From positions 3,278,530 to 3,342,529 of the forward strand of contig CAXKWD010000006.1 of assembly GCA_964059195.1 (NCBI GenBank): a stretch of 64,000 bases of DNA, given 5' to 3'. This DNA is from Ectobius pallidus (lineage: Eukaryota > Arthropoda > Insecta > Blattodea > Ectobiidae). A model generated the notes under the pieces. That model was not told the DNA's origin. It saw only the letters and a program-made list of their open reading frames with translations, and did no database searches. Positions within the stretch are counted from its first letter, which is position 1, and each line of letters opens with the position of its first letter. Positions 32,828 through 50,166 of this stretch are shown one piece after another. A program made the position numbers and the translations under genes.

Positions 32828-34124
32828 GAACCTGATGACATGTGCAAGATCATACCAGGTTCGGAAGGCTACAAGAGAGCTATAATGAAAGCCTTGGTAA
32901 TGCGTTCCATACCAAAAGACATCGAAATGATTCTAAGCAAAATTCGTATTAGGGAGCCAGATGCAAGAGAAAAGCTCATATGATTAAATCATCCATAACA
33001 CATACTCTCTCACAAGAAGAGAGAGGGCTTTTGGCTGAAAGAGTGGATTTTTCTCATGCAAAATATTCTCATGAGGAGGATGAAGTTATTAAGGGGAACT
33101 GGAAAAGATTTTCTCTGCCCATTGAAATCAGTTAAGAAGAGAAAAGCTTAGAATGAGGAATATGAAAAGGGAAGGAGAAAGAGATCATGCTCCAAGATAT
33201 AATTTCAGGAAATGTAAGAGAGTTCAGTATAAAGTTGAAAACACTGAAGAAAGTACTGATAGTGACAGTGATGCAAGTGATTCAGAACCTAATGACATGT
33301 GCAAGATCATACCAGGTTCGGAAGGCTACAAGAGAGTTATAATAAAAGCCTCTGTTAAGCTTTCCATACCAAAAGACATCAAAATGATTCTAAGCAAAAT
33401 TTGAATTAGGGAGCCAGATGCAGTATGTCCTGCTCATATGATTGAATCATCCCTAGCACATACTCTCTCACAAGAAGAGAGAGGGCTTTTGGCTGAAAGA
33501 GGAGTGGATTTTTCTCATGCAAAATATTCTCATGAGGAGGATGAAGTTATTAAGGGGAACTGGAATAGATTTTCTCTGCCCATTGAAATCAGTTAAGAAG
33601 AGAAAAGCTTAGAATGAGGAATATGAAAAGGGAAGGAGAAAGAGATCATGCTCCAAGATATAATTTCAGGAAATGTAAGAGAGTTCAGTATAAAGTTGAA
33701 AACACTGAAGAAAGTACTGATAGTGACAGTGATGCAAGTGATTCAGAACCTAATGACATGTGCAAGATCATACCAGGTTCGGAAGGCTACAAGAGAGTTA
33801 TAATAAAAGCCCCTGTAATGCTTTCCATACCAAAAGACATCGAAATGATTCTAAGCAAAATTTGAATTAGGGAGCCAGATGCAGTATGTTGAAAACACTG
33901 AAAAAAGTACGGATAGTGACAGTGATGCAAGTGATTCAGAACCTGATGATATGTGCAAGATCATACCAGGTTCGGAAGGCTACAAGAGAGCTATAATGAA
34001 GCCTCGGTAATGCGTTCCATACCAAAAGACATCGAAATGATTCTAAGCAAAATTCGTATTAGGGAGCCAGATGCAAGAGAAAAGCCCATATGATTAAATC
34101 ATCCATAACACATACTCTCTCACA
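32828..34124 (+). pseudogene. TTF1/Myb-like repeat array (U3)
   Basis: Three periods plus the short final copy. Both full copies are E-rich. SIPKDIK replaces SIPKDIE in the first, shared with U4 and U5. Confidence 0.55.
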
Positions 34125-35873
<1,749 letters not shown>

Positions 35874-36185
35874 GATTTACTATAAATCCACACACGACAA
35901 TAGTAACTCACAACTGTTTAATTGCAGGTGTGTCATTCCACATTTGTACAAAGATTAAGATAAAATATTTTCCAAGCAGCGAGAATTTCTCAGTCTGTCC
36001 AAAGCATTGAGCCGAGATATTTTTCCAACATTCTGCTGCGTTATGAGTATCTTGTAGACTGTGACCCGTGATCAACGCATTCCGATCACGTGATCACGTT
36101 TCTAGGGAGAAACAGTGGAGTGCCACCAAATTCGAACGGAATGTTTTATTCACAAAAACGAATTCCACAACCGCAAGCATGTGTT

Positions 36186-38669
36186 TCCCCAGTAGTTGAT
36201 AAGTATTATAGTGTTAGGCTAGATAGTCTTAAGAATATAGATGAACTAAGAAACAGACTAAGTTGTATTAATTGGTATGAAATATTTAGTAAAGAAATAG
36301 ATGTAAATAAATCTTATAACTTATTCTTAAATATTTTAACTAGAGAGTTTAATGAATGCTGCCCTAGAATAATAAAAAAAAGGAAAAATAATTCAAAATG
36401 CAAGTCAAGAGCACTAAAAAACTGGTATACTCCATATCTTAATATAATTAGAATTATGCTTCAAACGTGTCATGATAAATGTAAACAAGACAGCAATTAT
36501 AGAGACATATATAATAGACTAAACAGAATTTATAAAAATGAGATTAAACTGGCAAAGTGCAAGGCAAATGACAAATTTATTCTAAATTCTAATAATAGTT
36601 GTAAGGCTGCTTGGACTGTAATAAAACATGAAATTAATAGTTCAAAATCGAACCATGAAGACATACCAATAGCTCCTAATACGCTCAATGCTCACTTTAC
36701 TGATCTAAACCCAACAGAGGAAGAAAATCATATAACACATCAAAACAACGTAGATCCCATAACTCTATTGTCAAGTTCATTACAAAAAACAAATCTCAAT
36801 TTTACATGGGACTTAATTAGCGATGAAAACGTTATAAAAAAGGCAATAAATAAGTTATCCAACTCAAAAGCAGAAGACTTTTAACGCCTCTCAAATTTTG
36901 TCATTAAGTCTATTTCAAAAGAACTGCAGTTTCCCTTATACATTCTCACTAACAGAATATTAAATCAAGGAATCTTTCCTGACTGTTTAAAAATAACAGT
37001 GACCAGGCCAATTCATAAAAAAGGCGATAGACGAGATCCAAATAATTATCGTCCAATTTCCCTCATTCCGATACTGTCAAAGATAGTGGAAATTTGTTTA
37101 CATACTCAACTATATTCCTTCTTTGAAAATAATAATTTGATCAGTGATGCACAATATGGATTTAGGTCCAAATTGTCAACAGTAAAAGCAGTCGAAGCCA
37201 TTGTATCTGAAATCCATAATGGTTTTGAAAGTAAGATGTATTCTAGTGCAACCCTATTGGATCTGAGTAAAGCTTTTGATTCCATCTCACATGAAATATT
37301 AATCAAAAAGTTGGAGTTCTATGGAGTTGAAAGGAAGACACTTAATTTAATAATATCTTATCTAAATAATAGAGTGCAAATGGTAAAAGTTAATAATGAT
37401 GCCTCAGATTTCCTACCAATTAAAAAAGGTGTGCCCCAAGGTTCCATACTAGGGCCTTTCCTATTCACGGTTTATATTAACGATCTACCAGCATATCTGC
37501 CTTGTAGGACAATATTATATGCAGATGATACTACTATTCTTAACACTCACAGATCCTTGGATGTTATAAAACAAAAAGATGCTTCTATGCTAGAAAAATC
37601 TGCTCTCTGGTTAGAGGCAAATCTGTTAAAACTGAACTCAAATAAAACCGAAAATATTATTTTTAACCTTAATGTTATAAAAGAAGAAAATAAATATGTT
37701 AAACTACTTGGAATACACATGGACCAAAAACTGATCTGGACAAAGCATATAGAAACTCTATGCAAAAAGCTGGCTCGAGTTACTTTTTTGCTCAATAGAC
37801 TCAGAGACAATGTCAGTGAAAACTTAATGCTATTTTCGTACTTTGCCTTCTTTCATTCCCATTTGATATATGGCATACTGCTGTGGGGAAATGCAACTAA
37901 TACCACACTAGTATTTAAGTGGCAGAAAAGAGCACTTAGATGCATTTTGGGATTAAACCCAACAGAGTCATGTAGAGAGCATTTTGCTAACCTGAATATA
38001 ATGACTGTGCCAGGACTATATATTTTTAATTGTCTAGTTTATGTAAAGGAAAACCTCTCAGCATTCTCCAATAGGACATCTGTTCATTCACATGACACTA
38101 GAAACAGTTACATGATTGATCTTCCCTATTCCAGACTATCCAAAACACATAATAGTCATCTTTATTTAAGCTTTCAGTTATTTAATAAACTCCCTAAGAG
38201 TTCACACTTAGTGACATTGATCAAATTTAAAACTGTTCTAGAATCCTGGATTAAGGGTAAAGCATTTTATTCACTTAAAGAGTTTAACAACTGTGATATG
38301 TCCAATTTATTATTATGACTGGTATTATAACCTATAGAATAGCTCAATTTGTATCTGCATACCGTCTTAAATTCTCTTTTAAGATCTTTCACTATTGTAT
38401 TACTCTGATGCAAATGTGTAGTGTTCCAATTAATGTATGTTATTTTTAAGTAGTGTGTGGACAGGTAATCAAAAGAATTTTCTGTGATAAAGCAATCTAT
38501 AGCAGGTGGTATGATGCTGTCCATTACAATTCCCTATGACTATTACAGACATAATTGTAAATAATTTTAAATATATTGTAAATACTGTGATAAACAATGA
38601 CGAAGCCAATTGTACCAGGTATTAAACGGCAAATAAAGATTATCTTATCTTATCTTATCTTATCTTATC
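36186..38669 (+). mobile_element. 5'-truncated CR1/Jockey-group LINE (U3)
   Basis: Same insertion point and tail. The A-run has eight residues, so the reading from 36186 to the shared TAA at 36882-36884 is open. The RT part is at 36999-38318. It differs from the U2 copy at a few positions, for example AAAGAGTTTAAC near 38276 and CCCTATGACT near 38533. Confidence 0.9.
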
Positions 38670-38696
38670 ACTCTTGGAACACTCACGCGATTTTCT

Positions 38697-38852
38697 CTAG
38701 TAGTAGTAGTATTCCTTCGAGTCGCTTGCGATTCCTGGAAATCCACACGGATTTTCTAGCAAGATTGAGGGTTCACTATCCGTAGAAAATATTTGTTCTT
38801 GCTCTATTTTCCACTGCTTTATGAACTTCACAGCTCCACCCCCTTCTGTCAT
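38697..38852 (-). pseudogene. Zinc-finger gene first coding exon (copy 3)
   Basis: This exon belongs with the body at 34125-35873. It has 51 codons. An Asp-to-Ala substitution (GAT to GCT) is present at residue 7. An extra T in the T-run just upstream of the ATG changes only the 5' leader frame. Confidence 0.6.
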
Positions 38853-38878
38853 TTTTTTTTATTGACCCTAGTAATACA

Positions 38879-39602
38879 CTGGATGAAACTAAAATAGGAG
38901 TAAGAATTGGAGGAAGAATCATAAATAACATCAGATATGCAGATGACACTACCCTACTTGCAGAGAGCAAGAAAGACTTGGAAGATCTTATAAATAGAGT
39001 AAAACAGAAAGTGATAAAGCTGGTCTAAAACTAAATGTTAAAAAACTAAAATAATGACATCAGAGAATATTTCGATAAATATCGGCGGCGAAGTACTAAC
39101 AACAGTAGACAAAATTAATTTCTTAGGCACAACATTAAAGATGACTGTAGTAACACAGAAGAAATAAGGAGAAGGATAATTCTTGGAAAGATAGCAATGA
39201 AGAGATTAAATAAGATTATAAATGACTCAGATATTTCAACTAAACAAAAATAAGAATAATACAGTCTACAGTGTTTCCTGTGGTATTATATGGTAGTGAA
39301 ATTTGGACATTAAGGAAAGCAGAGAGGAAAAAATTAGATGGTTTGAGATATGGGTATGGAGGAAACTATTAAAGATAACATGGACTGAAAGGACTAATAC
39401 ATCAATCTTAGACGTTATAACACCAGATTTGCCACTGGAAGCATTAACTGTGAGAGGAAAACTAATGTATTTTGGACATATCATGAGAAATACACAATCA
39501 TTAGAGAAGGACACGGAGGAAAGAATACACGGAGACGCCGTGCTTGCGGTGTTGTATGGGAAACAGATGAAGCCAATGACCACGCCCCCTTAAGGGACCA
39601 AA
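38879..39602 (+). mobile_element. RTE/BovB-like fragment (U4)
   Basis: Same remnant, with a 1 bp deletion (GATGGTTTG instead of GATGCGTTTG near 39338) shared only with U5. The deletion breaks the C-terminal reading at the KLDAFEIW segment. Confidence 0.8.
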
Positions 39603-40442
39603 AAGGAGGCTTGCTATATACAATAGCACACAAATACTCCGAAGTTTCACGGGTTATAACAACGTAACGGTAGGGAAAATATGTAATATCCCAATTTCAT
39701 ATATTAACTACATACTCTGACATCATAATAATCCCGGTAGTAAGCATTAACCTATCTCAGAAGAGCCAAAAATGTAACTTTCAAATGAGCAACTTTACAT
39801 GTGCGAGTCATTGACATTAGCAGCCTAGTGTAAAATACAAGTAAATTATGCTTAGCAATTATACCCATATTCATTCATCCCAAAAATTGATTATTTTCAG
39901 TACCTAAATTTTACAAAATTATTAATTTTTAAGGTAAGTTCCTAGCATAGAATTTAAGTATTTTTGTTTACCTTAAATTTAATTTCTTCAATATTGTTCA
40001 ATATGTACTTGTCAAAATTCAAAATTCAAAAACTATAATGAAAGATGTAATATAAATAACTTCAATAGAATTTATTGGTCTTGTGGAGGGTGGAAAAAGG
40101 TACAATTTCTCGCCTGTTCGTAGACTTCTGCGCACGTTTTGGCCTCCATAAAGAATTAATATGAAACATCTCCATTATTGCCATTAGAGAATCAATAATT
40201 TATTGCTGTGTTGAAAATTAATCTATATGCACCTTAGAAGAGCAATATCCTGCGTTTTTGTTGTTGGGTTTCGTAAGCTTAATATTGTAATTCAATATTT
40301 CATCAATGTTAACTGTATTTTCTTTTTGTATTGATTTTATATGTAAATGTCTATTATTGTAAAATTAATTGTAAAAATTTTGACGTGTCCTATAACATGT
40401 ACATGTTCGACGGACTAAATAAAATTCTATTCTATTCTATTT
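39603..40442 (+). mobile_element. AT-rich stretch with (ATTCT)n tail (U4)
   Basis: Copy of 836-1674. No coding sequence seen. Confidence 0.45.
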
Positions 40443-40505
40443 GTTATGTTCCCTTGTTAGGTTCCTGTATGTATCTTCTATACATTTATTTCCATGTTTA
40501 TTATA

Positions 40506-41321
40506 CAGGGTGTCTTCTATTGACGTTTAAAACTCTCTGTAGTGACGTAGATGACATTGAAACAAGTGATTTGATATAGGACACATAGGGTCGCAAATGT
40601 CGGGAAATGCCTTAAAAATGAAGGACAAATGTGAAACATATGACGTCACGAGTGACGACACACCTCTAGCTGCCGGGCTCGTTGACTCCGACGCACACCT
40701 AAGCATTCAAAGCAATTGTCGAATGTCACATCACTGTAGCACTGTGTCTGCGTGTGCGACTCGAGTGCGAAGCGTTGAAGGTTCCCCTGGGTCTGTCAAC
40801 TAGCTTTTTTTGTTTTTGCTTTTTTTTTTTTTTGTCAGCAACCCTTTTTCTTCGCTCACATGTCAGCAAACATTCTTTTTCTGTTATGTACAATTAGACC
40901 ACAATTACATACAGTACTGTCAAGCAGATGTATGCAAAGCTGAGCAATTACTTCTTTTCTCTCGTATTTTATTTGATTAAATTTGAAGATTGAAGAGAAA
41001 AATAAAACAAAGAAAACGTGCGTTTTGTAACACATAAATGTATTTTTACTATACTCAGTCTGTTAACACAGATCTGCCACAAAAAAAAGAATGTTTTGTT
41101 TTACATCAACATTAGACCACAATAATTATGTACAGGAGAGTACTGTTAAGTAGGTGTATGCAAAGTTCAGGAATACCGTATTTTTTGTGTCTTGTACAGT
41201 ACTGTGTTTTATTTTGTTTTTGAAGAATCAACACACATAATACAGTATCGGTACCGCGCGTTTTTTAACACACACAGTTAGTTTTATCGTTCTCAGTCTG
41301 TTAACAAAGATGTGCCATAGA

Positions 41322-41367
<46 letters not shown>

Positions 41368-42280
41368 CAACATTTATGTGCTATTCGTTTGTTGTTAGAC
41401 CACACTACAGTACAGTAAAGCACAGTACTGTTAAGGAAATGTACAGTTTGCAAAGTTCATGAATAAGTTTTTTCTCTCGTATTTAAATCTCCTCGATGTT
41501 TTCTTAACGATTGGGATTCGTTAAATTTGAAGAAACGAAAGAACACGAAAAGAAAAGTTTCAAGCGTTTTGTAATACACAAGGTATTTTTAGTGTATTTA
41601 TCTGTTAATGAAGATTTGCCAAAAAAATTGTTTTTCTTCTTCTTCGCTCATGTGTCAGCAAACTGTTTGTTTGCATTACGTAGAACACTTCGTCTTACGA
41701 ATGTGATCGTAAGCGCAGATCTGTGTTAACAGACTGAGTACAATAAAAGTACATTTTTGTGTTACAAAACGAAAGTTTTCGTTGTTTTATTTTTCTCTTG
41801 TTTCTTCAAATTTCATCAAATAAAATACGAGAGAAAAGAAGTAACTGCTCAGCATTGCGTATATCTGCTTGATAGTACTGTACGTAATTGTGGTCTAATG
41901 GTACATAACAAAAAAAGAATGTTTGCTGACATGTGAGCGAAGAAAAAGGGTTGCTGACAAAAAAAAGCAAAAACAAAAAAAGCTAGTTGACAGACCCAGG
42001 GGAACCTTCTACCCTACGCACTCGAGTCGCACACGCAGACACAGTGCTACAGTGATGTGACATTCGACAATTGCTTTGAATGCTTAGGTGTGCGTCAGAG
42101 TCAACGAGCCCGGCAGCTAGTGGTGTGTCGTCACTCGTGACGTCATATGTTTCACATTTGTCCTTCATTTTTAATGCATTTCCCGACATTTGCGACCCTA
42201 TGTGTCCTATATCAAATCACTTGTTTCAATGCCATCTACGTCACTACGGAGAGTTTTAAACGTTAATAGAAGACACCCTG
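40506..42280. mobile_element. TIR DNA element (U4)
   Basis: Same element, U2-type right arm, AG run near 41331-41358. Confidence 0.75.
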
Positions 42281-42731
42281 TATACAATGTGTTATTGTAT
42301 ACCAGGAATAATCTACCAAGTCAACAACTTAGACAGGACGTACATTCACACAACACAAGAAATAGAAACTTTATTGATGTACCTTTTTACAGGCTATCTA
42401 AGTCACTCAAAAGTTATCATGTAGTGGGAATGAAATGTTATAATATGCTATCAATAAGTGTGCTTAATTACCCAGTTGACAAGTTTAAACATAAGCTATA
42501 TGACTGGTTAGTTGGTCATCCATTTTATTCCCTAGACGAGTTCTTTGAATTTAGTACTAAATCAATTATCTTTTGATATTTTAATTCTTGGTTGTTTGTA
42601 AATTATTTTGTTTATAGTACTATTATGTATATATATGTAGGCATGTATTTTAAATGTAAAACTGACTTTGTCTATTGCCTCTTTGTAAGCTTAATGACAA
42701 TAGAATATTATTATTATTATTATTATTATTA
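42281..42731 (+). mobile_element. LINE 3' end with (ATT)n tail (U4)
   Basis: Copy of 3506-3956. The left piece is at 40443-40505. Confidence 0.75.
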
Positions 42732-44028
42732 GAACCTGATGACATGTGCAAGATCATACCAGGTTCGGAAGGCTACAAGAGAGCTATAATGAAAGCCTTG
42801 GTAATGCGTTCCATACCAAAAGACATCGAAATGATTCTAAGCAAAATTCGTATTAGGGAGCCAGATGCAAGAGAAAAGCTCATATGATTAAATCATCCAT
42901 AACACATACTCTCTCACAAGAAGAGAGAGGGCTTTTGGCTGAAAGAGTGGATTTTTCTCATGCAAAATATTCTCATGAGGAGGATGAAGTTATTAAGGGG
43001 AACTGGAAAAGATTTTCTCTGCCCATTGAAATCAGTTAAGAAGAGAAAAGCTTAGAATGAGGAATATGAAAAGGGAAGGAGAAAGAGATCATGCTCCAAG
43101 ATATAATTTCAGGAAATGTAAGAGAGTTCAGTATAAAGTTGAAAACACTGAAGAAAGTACTGATAGTGACAGTGATGCAAGTGATTCAGAACCTAATGAC
43201 ATGTGCAAGATCATACCAGGTTCGGAAGGCTACAAGAGAGTTATAATAAAAGCCTCTGTTAAGCTTTCCATACCAAAAGACATCAAAATGATTCTAAGCA
43301 AAATTTGAATTAGGGAGCCAGATGCAGTATGTCCTGCTCATATGATTGAATCATCCCTAACACATACTCTCTCACAAGAAGAGAGAGGGCTTTTGGCTGA
43401 AAGAGGAGTGGATTTTTCTCATGCAAAATATTCTCATGAGGAGGATGAAGTTATTAAGGGGAACTGGAATAGATTTTCTCTGCCCATTGAAATCAGTTAA
43501 GAAGAGAAAAGCTTAGAATGAGGAATATGAAAAGGGAAGGAGAAAGAGATCATGCTCCAAGATATAATTTCAGGAAATGTAAGAGAGTTCAGTATAAAGT
43601 TGAAAACACTGAAGAAAGTACTGATAGTGACAGTGATGCAAGTGATTCAGAACCTAATGACATGTGCAAGATCATACCAGGTTCGGAAGGCTACAAGAGA
43701 GTTATAATAAAAGCCCCTGTAATGCTTTCCATACCAAAAGACATCGAAATGATTCTAAGCAAAATTTGAATTAGGGAGCCAGATGCAGTATGTTGAAAAC
43801 ACTGAAAAAAGTACGGATAGTGACAGTGATGCAAGTGATTCAGAACCTGATGATATGTGCAAGATCATACCAGGTTCGGAAGGCTACAAGAGAGCTATAA
43901 TGAAGCCTCGGTAAATCGTTCCATACCAAAAGACATCGAAATGATTCTAAGCAAAATTCGTATTAGGGAGCCAGATGCAAGAGAAAAGCCCATATGATTA
44001 AATCATCCATAACACATACTCTCTCACA
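42732..44028 (+). pseudogene. TTF1/Myb-like repeat array (U4)
   Basis: As U3. The last short copy has CGGTAAATCGTT where U1-U3 have CGGTAATGCGTT, a variant shared with U5. Confidence 0.55.
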
Positions 44029-45777
<1,749 letters not shown>

Positions 45778-46133
45778 GATTTACTATAAATCCACACACG
45801 ACAATAGTAACTCACAACTGTTTAATTGCAGGTGTGTCATTCCACATTTGTACAAAGATTAAGATAAAATATTTTCCAAGCAGCGAGAATTTCTCAGTCT
45901 GTCCAAAGCATTGAGCCGAGATATTTTTCCAACATTCTGCTGCGTTATGAGTATCTTGTAGACTGTGACCCGTGATCAACGCATTCCGATCACGTGATCA
46001 CGTTTCTAGGGAGAAACAGTGGAGTGCCACCAAATTCGAACGGAATGTTTTATTCACAAAAACGAATTCCACAACCGCAAGCATGTGTTCTGCCACTCTT
46101 GGAACACTCACGCGATTTTCTCTAGTAGTAGTA
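45778..46133 (-). other. Presumptive zinc-finger intron with empty LINE site (copy 4)
   Basis: This 356 bp stretch equals the copy 1 intron but keeps the GTGAGT donor-like site (minus strand, near 46110). The empty LINE site GTGTTCTGCCACTCTTGG starts near 46085. No coding sequence seen. Confidence 0.5.
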
Positions 46134-46277
46134 TTATTCCTTCGAGTCGCTTGCGATTCCTGGAAATCCACACGGATTTTCTAGCAAGATTGAGGGTTCA
46201 CTATCCGTAGAAAATATTTGTTCTTGCTTTATTTTCCACTGCTTTATGAACTTCACATCTCCACCCCCTTCTGTCAT
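46134..46277 (-). pseudogene. Zinc-finger gene first coding exon (copy 4)
   Basis: This exon belongs with the body at 44029-45777. A TAA appears in place of the first TAC codon, so the reading ends after 47 residues, four codons earlier than in copies 2, 3 and 5. The donor-like GTGAGT is present. Confidence 0.6.
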
Positions 46278-46302
46278 TTTTTTTATTGACCCTAGTAATA
46301 CA

Positions 46303-47026
46303 CTGGATGAAACTAAAATAGGAGTAAGAATTGGAGGAAGAATCATAAATAACATCAGATATGCAGATGACACTACCCTTCTTGCAGAGAGCAAGAAAGA
46401 CTTGGAAGATCTTATAAATAGAGTAAAACAGAAAGTGATAAAGCTGGTCTAAAACTAAATGTTAAAAAACTAAAATAATGACATCAGAGAATATTTCGAT
46501 AAATATCGGCGGCGAAGTACTAACAACAGTAGACAAAATTAATTTCTTAGGCACAACATTAAAGATGACTGTAGTAACACAGAAGAAATAAGGAGAAGGA
46601 TAATTCTTGGAAAGATAGCAATGAAGAGATTAAATAAGATTATAAATGACTCAGATATTTCAACTAAACAAAAATAAGAATAATACAGTCTACAGTGTTT
46701 CCTGTGGTATTATATGGTAGTGAAATTTGGACATTAAGGAAAGCAGAGAGGAAAAAATTAGATGGTTTGAGATATGGGTATGGAGGAAACTATTAAAGAT
46801 AACATGGACTGAAAGGACTAATACATCAATCTTAGACGTTATAACACCAGATTTGCCACTGGAAGCATTAACTGTGAGAGGAAAACTAATGTATTTTGGA
46901 CATATCATGAGAAATACACAATCATTAGAGAAGGACACGGAGGAAAGAATACACGGAGACGCCGTGCTTGCGGTGTTGTATGGGAAACAGATGAAGCCAA
47001 TGACCACGCCCCCTTAAGGGACCAAA
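46303..47026 (+). mobile_element. RTE/BovB-like fragment (U5)
   Basis: The 5' part carries the U1/U6 variants (CTTTATT just upstream of the fragment; CTTCTT at the Leu-Leu codons). The 3' part carries the U4-type 1 bp deletion near 46763, so the fragment is mosaic. Confidence 0.8.
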
Positions 47027-47866
47027 AAGGAGGCTTGCTATATACAATAGCACACAAATACTCCGAAGTTTCACGGGTTATAACAACGTAACGGTAGGGA
47101 AAATATGTAATATCCCAATTTCATATATTAACTACATACTCTGACATCATAATAATCCCGGTAGTAAGCATTAACCTATCTCAGAAGAGCCAAAAATGTA
47201 ACTTTCAAATGAGCAACTTTACATGTGCGAGTCATTGACATTAGCAGCCTAGTGTAAAATACAAGTAAATTATGCTTAGCAATTATACCCATATTCATTC
47301 ATCCCAAAAATTGATTATTTTCAGTACCTAAATTTTACAAAATTATTAATTTTTAAGGTAAGTTCCTAGCATAGAATTTAAGTATTTTTGTTTACCTTAA
47401 ATTTAATTTCTTCAATATTGTTCAATATGTACTTGTCAAAATTCAAAATTCAAAAACTATAATGAAAGATGTAATATAAATAACTTCAATAGAATTTATT
47501 GGTCTTGTGGAGGGTGGAAAAAGGTACAATTTCTCGCCTGTTCGTAGACTTCTGCGCACGTTTTGGCCTCCATAAAGAATTAATATGAAACATCTCCATT
47601 ATTGCCATTAGAGAATCAATAATTTATTGCTGTGTTGAAAATTAATCTATATGCACCTTAGAAGAGCAATATCCTGCGTTTTTGTTGTTGGGTTTCGTAA
47701 GCTTAATATTGTAATTCAATATTTCATCAATGTTAACTGTATTTTCTTTTTGTATTGATTTTATATGTAAATGTCTATTATTGTAAAATTAATTGTAAAA
47801 ATTTTGACGTGTCCTATAACATGTACATGTTCGACGGACTAAATAAAATTCTATTCTATTCTATTT
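47027..47866 (+). mobile_element. AT-rich stretch with (ATTCT)n tail (U5)
   Basis: Copy of 836-1674. No coding sequence seen. Confidence 0.45.
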
Positions 47867-47929
47867 GTTATGTTCCCTTGTTAGGTTCCTGTATGTATCT
47901 TCTATACATTTATTTCCATGTTTATTATA

Positions 47930-48753
47930 CAGGGTGTCTTCTATTGACGTTTAAAACTCTCTGTAGTGACGTAGATGACATTGAAACAAGTGATTTGATA
48001 TAGGACACATAGGGTCGCAAATGTCGGGAAATGCCTTAAAAATGAAGGACAAATGTGAAACATATGACGTCACGAGTGACGACACACCTCTAGCTGCCGG
48101 GCTCGTTGACTCCGACGCACACCTAAGCATTCAAAGCAATTGTCGAATGTCACATCACTGTAGCACTGTGTCTGCGTGTGCGACTCGAGTGCGAAGCGTT
48201 GAAGGTTCCCCTGGGTCTGTCAACTAGCTTTTTTTTTGTTTTTGCTTTTTTTTTTTTTTGTCAGCAACCCTTTTTCTTCGCTCACATGTCAGCAAACATT
48301 CTTTTTCTGTTATGTACAATTAGACCACAATTACATACAGTACTGTCAAGCAGATGTATGCAAAGCTGAGCAATTACTTCTTTTCTCTCGTATTTTATTT
48401 GATTAAATTTGAAGATTGAAGAGAAAAATAAAACAAAGAAAACGTGCGTTTTGTAACACATAAATGTATTTTTACTATACTCAGTCTGTTAACACAGATC
48501 TGCCACAAAAAAATGAATGTTTTGTTTTACATCAACATTAGACCACAATAATTATGTACAGGAGAGTACTGTTAAGTAGGTGTATGCAAAGTTCAGGAAT
48601 ACCGTATTTTTTGTGTCTTGTACAGTACTGTGTTTTATTTTGTTTTTGAAGAATCAACACACATAATACAGTATCGGTACCGCGTGTTTTTTAACACACA
48701 AAGTTAGTTTTATCGTTCTCAGTCTGTTAACAAAGATGTGCCATAGAAAGAGA

Positions 48754-48799
<46 letters not shown>

Positions 48800-49712
48800 C
48801 AACATTTATGTGCTATTCGTTTGTTGTTAGACCACACTACAGTACAGTAAAGCACAGTACTGTTAAGGAAATGTACAGTTTGCAAAGTTCATGAATAAGT
48901 TTTTTCTCTCGTATTTAAATCTCCTCGATGTTTTCTTAACGATTGGGATTCGTTAAATTTGAAGAAACGAAAGAACACGAAAAGAAAAGTTTCAAGCGTT
49001 TTGTAATACACAAGGTATTTTTAGTGTATTTATCTGTTAATGAAGATTTGCCAAAAAAATTGTTTTTCTTCTTCTTCGCTCATGTGTCAGCAAACTGTTT
49101 GTTTGCATTACGTAGAACACTTCGTCTTACGAATGTGATCGTAAGCGCAGATCTGTGTTAACAGACTGAGTACAATAAAAGTACATTTTTGTGTTACAAA
49201 ACGAAAGTTTTCGTTGTTTTATTTTTCTCTTGTTTCTTCAAATTTCATCAAATAAAATACGAGAGAAAAGAAGTAACTGCTCAGCATTGCGTATATCTGC
49301 TTGATAGTACTGTACGTAATTGTGGTCTAATGGTACATAACAAAAAAAGAATGTTTGCTGACATGTGAGCGAAGAAAAAGGGTTGCTGACAAAAAAAAGC
49401 AAAAACAAAAAAAGCTAGTTGACAGACCCAGGGGAACCTTCTACCCTACGCACTCGAGTCGCACACGCAGACACAGTGCTACAGTGATGTGACATTCGAC
49501 AATTGCTTTGAATGCTTAGGTGTGCGTCAGAGTCAACGAGCCCGGCAGCTAGTGGTGTGTCGTCACTCGTGACGTCATATGTTTCACATTTGTCCTTCAT
49601 TTTTAATGCATTTCCCGACATTTGCGACCCTATGTGTCCTATATCAAATCACTTGTTTCAATGCCATCTACGTCACTACGGAGAGTTTTAAACGTTAATA
49701 GAAGACACCCTG
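47930..49712. mobile_element. TIR DNA element (U5)
   Basis: Same element, U2-type right arm. The AG run near 48759-48791 is preceded by an additional AAAG interruption. Confidence 0.75.
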
Positions 49713-50166
49713 TATACAATGTGTTATTGTATACCAGGAATAATCTACCAAGTCAACAACTTAGACAGGACGTACATTCACACAACACAAGAAATAGAAA
49801 CTTTATTGATGTACCTTTTTACAGGCTATCTAAGTCACTCAAAAGTTATCATGTAGTGGGAATGAAATGTTATAATATGCTGTCAATAAGTGTGCTTAAT
49901 TACCCAGTTGACAAGTTTAAACATAAGCTATATGACTGGTTAGTTGGTCATCCATTTTATTCCCTAGACGAGTTCTTTGAATTTAGTACTAAATCAATTA
50001 TCTTTTGATATTTTAATTCTTGGTTGTTTGTAAATTATTTTGTTTATAGTACTATTATGTATATATATGTAGGCATGTATTTTAAATGTAAAACTGACTT
50101 TGTCTATTGCCTCTTTGTAAGCTTAATGACAATAGAATATTATTATTATTATTATTATTATTATTA
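49713..50166 (+). mobile_element. LINE 3' end with (ATT)n tail (U5)
   Basis: Copy of 3506-3956, sharing an ATGCTGTCAATAAG variant with U6. The left piece is at 47867-47929. Confidence 0.75.
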